DNA of 9,100 bases from Fibrobacterota bacterium (GTDB taxonomy: Bacteria; Fibrobacterota; Chitinivibrionia; Chitinivibrionales; JANQEN01), in the NCBI GenBank assembly GCA_030619215.1, contig JAUXBV010000088.1, forward strand, positions 1 to 9,100, written 5' to 3'. The translations under genes and the position numbers were made by a program. Shown one piece after another: positions 1 to 5,195 of this stretch; position 1 is the stretch's first letter; each line of letters begins with the position of its first letter. The notes under the pieces were generated by a model. It searched no databases, was not told where the DNA came from, and saw nothing but the letters and a program-made list of their open reading frames with translations.

Positions 1-12
1 AGACGAAGATTA

Positions 13-41
13 TTGAAAAACTTACAGGGGGGGCATAAAAA
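13..41 (+). promoter_or_regulatory. Candidate sigma70-like promoter for the secreted protease gene
   Basis: TTGAAA (13-18) matches 5 of 6 bases of the -35 consensus. It is followed after 17 bases by TAAAAA (36-41), which matches 4 of 6 of the -10 consensus. Transcription would start about 35-40 bases before the ATG at 88. The spacer contains an uninterrupted run of seven G (27-33). The -10 match is weak and the upstream gene is outside the window, so co-transcription from further left cannot be excluded. Confidence 0.25.
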
Positions 42-71
42 TGATAGTATTCTATTAATATTCATTTAATG

Positions 72-79
72 TAAGGAGG
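72..79 (+). promoter_or_regulatory. Strong ribosome binding site of the secreted protease gene
   Basis: TAAGGAGG lies 8 bases before the ATG at 88. It is a near-perfect anti-16S match and fixes the start, which is also directly followed by a good signal peptide. Confidence 0.85.
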
Positions 80-87
80 CATTTATT

Positions 88-2751
88 ATGCTCAAATCAT
101 TTAATACCTTCCTAACTTTTCTTGTTTTAGCTGCCTTTCTTTCCACCTCCTATGCTGGTAGGGGAATAACTCACAAACTAAGCCAGCCGGCAGAAAACTC
201 CCAAAAAATCTACAAAAAAATTCTTGTACCTGGTGAAGAGCCGGTATATGTCGGTGGGGTAAAGGTGGTAACACCTGAACAGGATGCGAAAATATCTTAT
301 GTAAAAATTAAAAATACGAGCCCGCCGCTTCCAACTTTTTTCAGTAATGCAGACAAGAAATATTTAAGGGATATCTTTATGCAAAAAGAATCATCCTGTG
401 CTCAGGCTTCGGGAATCGGTATTCATTATACATATATGATAAATCTCATGAGAGATACTGATGCGAAGCAAAAAAGTAACCAGTTTCCATATCTTTTTAC
501 CTGGAATTTCTTGAATGGTGGTGTAAAAGAGGGTGGTTCAAGCTATTTAGATGGATGGGAGCTTGCAAATGAAAACGGAATCGCGGACACCATAACCTGG
601 GGAATAACACCTCCCAATAATTTCTGGACCAGGTGGATGACCGGTTATGATAAATACCTGGCAGGCATGCTTAATAGATATGTAACATTTGGCAAAATTG
701 ACATCAGCACTCAGGACGGCATAACAAATTTGAAATATTGGATAAAGGATCTTGGAGAAGGCGCTCCGGTTGGTGGTATGGCTGCGTTCAGTGTTAATTG
801 CCTTCAGCCGATGTGGAACAACCCCCTGGAAAGAGTTCCGGCTGAATCGCCTTATGAGGCCAATAAAGCAATTATTCCTGCTTTTGGCGCCACTGGCGGA
901 CACGCAATGAATATTATTGGATGGCACGACAGTGTTTTTTATGATGTAAATGCAGATGGACAGTTTACTAATGATATTGATATAACTAAAGACGGCATTG
1001 TCGATGTACGAGACATGGAACAGGGAGCCTGGCTTGTTGTGAATACATGGGGCCCAACCTGGGAAGATAACGGCTATTATTATATGCTGTATAGAGTTGG
1101 TGCTTGTGAGCCGGGAAATGCTTATGAAGATGATGCACAAACAGGTAGTGGCAAAATTGTTCAGGACAGTTTTGCTTTAAATAACGGAGGATTAACATCA
1201 GGCAAAAATGTATATACATTACGTCCACTTGTCATGGATGCTAAAATAAAACAGCAATTTACGTATAAAGTTGTAATAAGTCATACACAGCGCGATCAGA
1301 TAAGCATTTTAGCAGGTGTTGCTAATGACACCAGCGCAGACGAGCCTGAAGTCTCCCAGCGATTTGCTGTATTTAATTATCAGGGCGGTGTTCATCCAAT
1401 GGAGGGAGCAGGCAGTACTTCCCCTCTTGAAATCGGCCTTGATGTGAAACCACTGCTTAACAGCGTTGATCAAAAGAGGGCAAAGTTTTTCCTCATGATA
1501 GATGCAAAGGATGCTGGTTCAGGTACGGTACAATCCTTTTCACTTTTCGACAGGCGTGGAGCAAGCCCTGTTGAAGCGACATGTGACCAGACACCTAAAA
1601 CAATCACTGCAAGCGATAGGACTATATTATCGATAGTCTATGAATCTGCTGCGAATCCTCTGTTAATTAAAACTGACACCCTGCCTGGCGGTGCGAAAAA
1701 TCAAAGCTATACAACTACACTGGAAGCTGAAGGCGGGACGGAACCATATATATGGGAAATGTTATCAAATGTGTATTATGAAGTTCCAAACAGCGGTACT
1801 TTTCCGGCAATCACTTCTACAGTATCACCTAACGATACTGATGACGGCCTGGCAGAACAGGATCTTGGTTTTTCATTCAAATTCTTCGGAGAAACTTTCG
1901 ATAAAATTTATATCGGCACAGACGGTATAATCTTATTTGAAGATAACTTTACCTATGTACGTTCTCCAAAAGCTTTAATCAATACAAAAGCAATTGCAGC
2001 ACTTGGAGCCGATCTTATGTATCAATCAGGCGATGAAATGTATTTTGAAGGTGATGCGACGAAAGCAACCATTCGCTGGAAAACAAAGCACATGTGGAGT
2101 GAAGCCGGACCAATAGTGGTGGATCTGGATTTTGCAGCGGTGATTTATCCTGATGGAAAGATAGAATTCTTCTATCAGACGTTAACCGGCGATGTAAGTG
2201 GAATGGCAATGGGAGCATCAGGCGGGGAAGGCAGTTCCTACTTTGTATATGACTACGGCACCGTAGCTGACATTCCTGCAGATCACAAGGCTGCATTACT
2301 GCCTGAGGCGGAAATCCTTGGATTGTGGTGCTCGGAAGCGGGTATTTTCAGCGGAACAGTTTACAATGACGATGGCGACTATCGGATAACCTTTGCAGTA
2401 ACGGATGCATTGGATATAAAAAAGACAAAATCTTTTATCTTCAATGTTGATGACTCCAACCCGATAATTGCAACTAATAAAGTCTTTAAAACACCTCTTA
2501 AAATATTCAACAATGCAAATTCTTCAATTGTGTTCTCTTTTGGCACAAGCAAAATGGCAAATGCCAAACTGGAAGTATTTTCATTGGACGGCAGAAAGAT
2601 CCGGACAATATACAATGGCAAGCTAAAAGCCGGCCAGCATAAGATTGTATGGGATCTACAGAGTAAGAACAGCGTTTCCAACGGCATTTACCTGTGCAAA
2701 TTGTCAGTTGGGAAAGAGAGCATTGTGAGAAAACTGGCGGTGTTGAAGTAA
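88..2751 (+). CDS. Secreted papain-family (C1) cysteine protease with He_PIG-like Ig fold and C-terminal FlgD-like/T9SS sorting domain
   Basis: This is an exported protease of 887 residues. Residues 1-23 form a signal peptide (hydrophobic core FLTFLVLAAF, likely cleavage after SYA). The catalytic domain spans about 90-345. The nucleophile is Cys104 in SSCAQASG, the histidine is His272 in GGHAMNIIGW, and the third residue is Asn319 in VVNTWGPTWEDNGYYYM, matching papain's C/H/N order and the NSWG-type motif. An unusual Asp/Asn-rich stretch (about 284-310) with dockerin or EF-hand-like loops sits between His and Asn. Residues 360-520 look like a beta-sandwich of unknown type. At 522-559 a putative Ig domain (LPGG...GGTEPYIW) begins and appears to resume at 744-787 (GIFSGTV...DYRITFAVTDA), with a nidogen-like beta domain inserted between (LGFSFKFFGETFDKIYIGTDG). 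Residues 795-887 resemble the FlgD-like/TIGR04183 type A sorting domain (LEVFSLDGRKIRTI...GQHKIVWDL...GIYLCKL). It probably acts at the cell surface or outside the cell; the substrate is unknown. It appears monocistronic, ending at a strong terminator. Confidence 0.88.
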   Translation: MLKSFNTFLTFLVLAAFLSTSYAGRGITHKLSQPAENSQKIYKKILVPGEEPVYVGGVKVVTPEQDAKISYVKIKNTSPPLPTFFSNADKKYLRDIFMQKESSCAQASGIGIHYTYMINLMRDTDAKQKSNQFPYLFTWNFLNGGVKEGGSSYLDGWELANENGIADTITWGITPPNNFWTRWMTGYDKYLAGMLNRYVTFGKIDISTQDGITNLKYWIKDLGEGAPVGGMAAFSVNCLQPMWNNPLERVPAESPYEANKAIIPAFGATGGHAMNIIGWHDSVFYDVNADGQFTNDIDITKDGIVDVRDMEQGAWLVVNTWGPTWEDNGYYYMLYRVGACEPGNAYEDDAQTGSGKIVQDSFALNNGGLTSGKNVYTLRPLVMDAKIKQQFTYKVVISHTQRDQISILAGVANDTSADEPEVSQRFAVFNYQGGVHPMEGAGSTSPLEIGLDVKPLLNSVDQKRAKFFLMIDAKDAGSGTVQSFSLFDRRGASPVEATCDQTPKTITASDRTILSIVYESAANPLLIKTDTLPGGAKNQSYTTTLEAEGGTEPYIWEMLSNVYYEVPNSGTFPAITSTVSPNDTDDGLAEQDLGFSFKFFGETFDKIYIGTDGIILFEDNFTYVRSPKALINTKAIAALGADLMYQSGDEMYFEGDATKATIRWKTKHMWSEAGPIVVDLDFAAVIYPDGKIEFFYQTLTGDVSGMAMGASGGEGSSYFVYDYGTVADIPADHKAALLPEAEILGLWCSEAGIFSGTVYNDDGDYRITFAVTDALDIKKTKSFIFNVDDSNPIIATNKVFKTPLKIFNNANSSIVFSFGTSKMANAKLEVFSLDGRKIRTIYNGKLKAGQHKIVWDLQSKNSVSNGIYLCKLSVGKESIVRKLAVLK

Positions 2752-2779
2752 GATTTACAGGTAATAATTAAGTAAGTTT

Positions 2780-2813
2780 CGGCTGCTGAGCTAAAGGCTT
2801 GGCAGCCGTTTTT
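2780..2813 (+). terminator. Rho-independent terminator after the protease gene
   Basis: CGGCTGCTGAGC (2780-2791) pairs with GCTTGGCAGCCG (2797-2808), giving a 12-bp stem with two G-U pairs around the 5-base loop TAAAG. TTTTT follows. It lies 28 bases past the stop codon and separates the protease gene from the trpR unit. Confidence 0.9.
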
Positions 2814-3008
2814 AATTATAAAGAGGTTATAGAAAGAATTAACCAAACAGCCATTTTGATAAACTTTACGAGCCCAATATTTTCGATTTTGAGCTATAAT
2901 CCAGCTTAATATATTCAATAATAAAAAACATACTTTATAAATTGCATGTATTACTTTAGTTACTAGGGGAGGACGGTTATTTTACGTTTTAAAAATATCA
3001 CAAAACCC
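2814..3008. other. AT-rich intergenic stretch between terminator and trpR promoter
   Basis: No gene is supported here. The plus strand has no TGG codon in any frame from 2814 to the trpR start, so a tryptophan-rich leader peptide (attenuator) is not present, and no T-box motif was seen. A perfect TATAAT occurs at 2895-2900 but has no acceptable -35 at the right distance. TTGATA (2856-2861) followed after 16 bases by TATTTT (2878-2883) is a second weak promoter-like pair. ACTTTAGTTACTAG (2953-2966) resembles the E. coli trp operator core with spacing wrong by one base. GGGGAGG at 2966-2972 looks like a ribosome binding site but no standard start codon follows at a suitable distance. Confidence 0.6.
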
Positions 3009-3038
3009 TTTACTTCAACTTTCCATAAAAACTATATT
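3009..3038 (+). promoter_or_regulatory. Candidate promoter of the trpR-trpB2 unit
   Basis: TTTACT (3009-3014, 4 of 6 to the -35 consensus) and TATATT (3033-3038, 5 of 6 to the -10 consensus) are separated by 18 bases. Transcription would start near 3045, about 30 bases before the trpR ATG. The inverted repeat at 3038-3057 covers that start point. Confidence 0.4.
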
Positions 3039-3057
3039 GTTTCTTTGTATAGAAACA
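3038..3057. promoter_or_regulatory. Perfect palindrome at the predicted start site: candidate TrpR operator
   Basis: TGTTTCT (3038-3044) and AGAAACA (3051-3057) are exact inverted copies separated by TTGTAT. The repeat begins at the last base of the candidate -10 and covers the expected transcription start, where a bound repressor would block initiation. A Trp-repressor family gene begins 20 bases further on, so autoregulation is the natural reading. The bases do not match the E. coli operator (CTAGTTAACTAG type), and the repeat could instead form a small hairpin in the leader. Confidence 0.45.
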
Positions 3058-3076
3058 TGCAAGGAGGATACTTTAT

Positions 3077-3343
3077 ATGCGTGAAATCAATGAACTTGCA
3101 AGAGCGTTTGCCGGTATCGATAATTCCAGGACAATGAATAAATTCTTTAGTGAGATCTTTACCGAAGCCGAAAGAAAAGATTTCGCACTTCGATGGCAGT
3201 TGATGAAATTGTTGAATAAAAATATGCCTCAGCGGGAGATAGCTTCCGGATTGAAGATAAGCTTATGTAAAATAACCCGGGGCGCAAAAATATTAAAAAA
3301 TAGTAGATCAGTTTCATATAAAATCCTTAACAAAAAGAAGTAA
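3077..3343 (+). CDS. trpR: Trp repressor family transcriptional regulator
   Basis: An 88-residue DNA-binding protein that probably represses its own operon when L-tryptophan is bound. By hand alignment to E. coli TrpR, FTEAERKDFALRW corresponds to the LTPDERE...R region, and MPQREIASGLKISLCKITRG (50-69) to the helix-turn-helix [20 protein letters not shown]. The tryptophan pocket residues Thr44, Arg54, Arg84 and Gly85 are kept as Thr29, Arg39, Arg68 and Gly69. Ser88 of E. coli is replaced by Ile72. The spacing between Arg39 and the HTH is one residue shorter. At 88 against 108 residues it lacks most of the E. coli N-terminal arm and ends soon after the HTH. AAGGAGG (3061-3067) lies 9 bases before the ATG. 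trpB2 follows 39 bases later, which supports a true tryptophan-sensing role over the uncharacterised YerC/YecD branch of the same Pfam family. The effector and the operator are inferred. Confidence 0.85.
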   Translation: MREINELARAFAGIDNSRTMNKFFSEIFTEAERKDFALRWQLMKLLNKNMPQREIASGLKISLCKITRGAKILKNSRSVSYKILNKKK

Positions 3344-3353
3344 TACTTCTTTT
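3333..3353 (+). terminator. Perfect 10-bp-arm palindrome across the trpR stop codon: possible weak terminator or regulatory hairpin
   Basis: AAAAGAAGTA (3333-3342) and TACTTCTTTT (3344-3353) are exact inverted repeats around a single A. As RNA this would fold as an 8-bp AAAAGAAG/CTTCTTTT stem with loop TAATA, ending in four U. The stem is AT-rich and the U-run short, so complete termination is unlikely. It may attenuate transcription into trpB2, mark an mRNA processing site, or be a second protein-binding palindrome. It overlaps the end of trpR and lies 29 bases before trpB2. Confidence 0.4.
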
Positions 3354-3382
3354 GATCCTATTTATCAATAAGGAGAAGCTTT

Positions 3383-4774
3383 ATGAGTGTTAAAGTCTTT
3401 CTTAACGAGGATGAAATACCACGCCAGTGGTATAATCTCGCTCCAGACCTCCCGTCACCATTGCAGCCACCTCTCAGTCCTGCCGATGGATCCGTAGTTC
3501 CGCCGGAGGGTTGGGCGAAGATATTCCCCATGAACCTGGTTGAACAGGAGTACAGCAAGGAGAGATGGATCGACATTCCGGATGAGGTACTGCAAATGCT
3601 CTACCGCTGGCGTCCGAGCCCGTTAAAACGCGCCGTATACCTTGAAAAGGCATTGGATACACCGGCAAAGATTTATTATAAGGATGAGGGTGTTTCTCCT
3701 CCGGGAAGTCATAAACCGAATACCGCTGTTACCCAGGCATGGTATAATAAACAGTTTGGCACAAAGGTGTTAACAACAGAGACAGGCGCCGGACAGTGGG
3801 GAAGTGCGCTGAGTTTTGCCTGTTCGCTTTTAGGTCTTGAGTGTAAAGTATTTATGGTTCGCATCAGCTTTGAGCAGAAACCTTTCCGTAAGATCATGAT
3901 GCAGACATGGGGCGCAAACTGTGTTGCAAGCCCGAGCACCGAAACGAACAGCGGAAGGTCGTTCATGGAAAAATACCCTGACACGCCCGGAAGCCTGGGA
4001 ATGGCAATTAGTGAAGCTATTGAAGCGGCAGTGGCGGATGAATCGGGCCAGACCAAATATTCCATTGGCAGTTGCCTGAACCATGTTTTACTACATCAAA
4101 CTATCATCGGCCTTGAAGCGAAAAAACAACTTGAGAAGATCGGTATTAAAAAACCAGATATCGTAATAGGCTGTGCTGGCGGCGGCAGTAACTTTGCCGG
4201 CCTTGCATTTCCATTTGTCTACGATAAGATCAATGGTGCGGATATTGAGATCATCCCTGTTGAACCTGCATCATGCCCGACTATGACGCGCGGCATGTTT
4301 GCATACGATTTCGGCGATACCGCATGTACAACGCCGCTGGCCCCGATGCATACGCTCGGCCACAGTTTTGTTCCTCCGCCAATCCATGCAGGCGGTTTGC
4401 GATATCATGGAATGGCGCCACTGGTGAGCCAGTCTATTGTTGAAGGATTGTTAACTCCACGTAATGTTCATCAGCTGGAGTGTTACGCTTCCGCAATACA
4501 ATTCGCAAGGACTGAAGGTATTATTACTGCGCCTGAGACAAGCCATGCAATTGCAGCGGTTATCCAGGAAGCCAGGAAAGCCAAGGAAGAGGGAAAAGAA
4601 AAGGTTATTCTCTTTAATATGAGCGGGCATGGCTTAATGGATCTGAATGGGTATTTGCAGTATTTTGAAGGTAAATTGCAGGATTACGCACACCCGCAGG
4701 AAGAGATTGACAGGGCAGAAGCAGAACTCGCGGATTATCCGAAACCTTCAATGGATAAAACCGGAAAATGGTAA
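3383..4774 (+). CDS. trpB: Tryptophan synthase beta chain, TrpB2 type (PLP-dependent)
   Basis: A 463-residue cytoplasmic enzyme that condenses L-serine with indole to give L-tryptophan. Lys111 in [10 protein letters not shown] is the expected PLP Schiff-base lysine. Glu133 in TETGAGQWG matches the catalytic Glu of TrpB; Trp follows Gln where TrpB1 has His. GCAGGGSN (263-270) is the phosphate-binding glycine loop. Glu385 in APETSHA and Ser414 in SGHG complete the cofactor pocket. The long N-terminal extension (about residues 1-95), the length over 430 and the SHKPNTA signature place it in the TrpB2 (TIGR01415, trpB_rel) family, not the TrpA-partnered TrpB1. AAGGAG (3370-3375) lies 7 bases before the ATG. 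It sits 39 bases behind trpR and before a terminator, with no trpA, trpC or trpE nearby, suggesting a stand-alone indole-salvage role or pairing with a distant TrpA. Relatives in this family may use other serine-type substrates, so specificity is inferred. Confidence 0.93.
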   Translation: MSVKVFLNEDEIPRQWYNLAPDLPSPLQPPLSPADGSVVPPEGWAKIFPMNLVEQEYSKERWIDIPDEVLQMLYRWRPSPLKRAVYLEKALDTPAKIYYKDEGVSPPGSHKPNTAVTQAWYNKQFGTKVLTTETGAGQWGSALSFACSLLGLECKVFMVRISFEQKPFRKIMMQTWGANCVASPSTETNSGRSFMEKYPDTPGSLGMAISEAIEAAVADESGQTKYSIGSCLNHVLLHQTIIGLEAKKQLEKIGIKKPDIVIGCAGGGSNFAGLAFPFVYDKINGADIEIIPVEPASCPTMTRGMFAYDFGDTACTTPLAPMHTLGHSFVPPPIHAGGLRYHGMAPLVSQSIVEGLLTPRNVHQLECYASAIQFARTEGIITAPETSHAIAAVIQEARKAKEEGKEKVILFNMSGHGLMDLNGYLQYFEGKLQDYAHPQEEIDRAEAELADYPKPSMDKTGKW

Positions 4775-4790
4775 TATTTTCCTGATTATA

Positions 4791-4822
4791 AAGAAGGCGG
4801 GTTTTAACCTGCCTTCTTTTTT
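4791..4822 (+). terminator. Rho-independent terminator after trpB2
   Basis: AAGAAGGCGGG (4791-4801) pairs with CCTGCCTTCTT (4808-4818), an 11-bp stem with one G-U pair around loop TTTTAA. The T-run is 4817-4822. It lies 16 bases after the trpB2 stop and only 18 bases before the next start codon, which leaves no room for a promoter between them. Confidence 0.88.
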
Positions 4823-4826
4823 ATTT

Positions 4827-4843
4827 GAGGAAATGATAACTTG
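4827..4843 (+). promoter_or_regulatory. Ribosome binding site deciding a TTG start
   Basis: GAGG (4827-4830) is followed after 10 bases by TTG (4841-4843). In this frame a TGA stop lies at 4826-4828, no ATG or GTG exists between it and the TTG, and the next in-frame ATG is at 4988, which would remove all four cysteines. An ATG at 4834 in another frame opens only a three-codon ORF (stop TGA overlapping the TTG) and is too close to GAGG. Confidence 0.6.
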
Positions 4844-5104
4844 ATTACTGAAAATGACAATAGCAAAAGAAGGTGTCCCCGGCTAGGGCATAATCTCTCT
4901 TTTTCATATTGCAGAAAACCCGGCGATGATATCCCTTGCACAAAAATCTATGACTGTTGGTGGGAATTCTTTGATATCAAGGCTTTTATGGAGAAGAACT
5001 ATTCTGAGGAAATTCTTAAAAAGATAAACGAACCTCAGAAATCAAAACCACAATCACTGCTTGAAATGATACAGGAAGTGGAGAAAAGGGTAAATAAAAA
5101 GTAG
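4841..5104 (+). CDS. Small four-cysteine protein, conserved hypothetical type
   Basis: An 87-residue cytoplasmic protein without signal peptide or membrane segment. Four cysteines occur in the N-terminal half: Cys12 (RRCPRLG), Cys24 (FSYCRK), Cys33 (IPCTK) and Cys39 (YDCWWEFFD). Their even spacing and the surrounding RCPRLGxxxxFSYCR...PCxKxxDCWWE pattern resemble small uncharacterised proteins I recall from Desulfobacterota-type genomes, where the cysteines could bind zinc or an Fe-S cluster; that role is inference. The C-terminal part (about 50-87) is a charged helix (LLEMIQEVEKRVNKK). Translation starts at TTG, the only start that keeps the cysteines. It follows trpB2 by 66 bases across a terminator, so it is probably transcribed by read-through or from a promoter inside trpB2. 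The function is unknown. Confidence 0.72.
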   Translation: MITENDNSKRRCPRLGHNLSFSYCRKPGDDIPCTKIYDCWWEFFDIKAFMEKNYSEEILKKINEPQKSKPQSLLEMIQEVEKRVNKK

Positions 5105-5114
5105 CGGGAATTTA

Positions 5115-5120
5115 TATAAT
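5115..5120 (+). promoter_or_regulatory. Perfect TATAAT hexamer upstream of the exported-protein gene
   Basis: TATAAT stands 81 bases before the ATG at 5196, in the gap between two genes. No recognisable -35 lies 16-18 bases upstream (the sequence there is A-rich). If it is used, the transcript would start near 5127, ahead of the hairpin at 5137-5162, putting that hairpin in its 5' leader. Chance occurrence in AT-rich DNA is quite possible. Confidence 0.2.
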
Positions 5121-5136
5121 TATAACAAAATGAGTT

Positions 5137-5166
5137 AAAGCCGTAATAGTTAGTACGGCTTTTTTT
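5137..5166 (+). terminator. Rho-independent terminator after the four-cysteine gene
   Basis: AAAGCCGTA (5137-5145) pairs exactly with TACGGCTTT (5154-5162) around an 8-base loop (ATAGTTAG). T-run 5160-5166 follows. It lies 32 bases past the stop at 5104 and 29 bases before the next start codon. Confidence 0.87.
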
Positions 5167-5195
5167 ATTTTTAGTCCATACGTAAAAGGATTAAA

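Noticed and set aside
547..1140. 197-codon open frame on the minus strand
   Set aside because: It lies wholly inside the papain catalytic domain on the opposite strand, has no recognisable domain or ribosome binding site, and the plus-strand motifs there are unmistakable.
2895..2900. TATAAT as the main trpR promoter
   Set aside because: The hexamer is perfect but no -35 lies at 15-19 bases, whereas the pair at 3009-3038 is better placed relative to the palindrome and the ATG.
2814..3076. Tryptophan attenuator leader peptide or T-box upstream of trpR
   Set aside because: There is no TGG on the plus strand in this region, no T-box signature and no terminator/antiterminator pair, so control by a repressor fits better.
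3709..4065. 118-codon open frame on the minus strand inside trpB2
   Set aside because: It is opposite the PLP-binding and catalytic motifs of TrpB2 and shows no family features; it is a shadow of the real gene.
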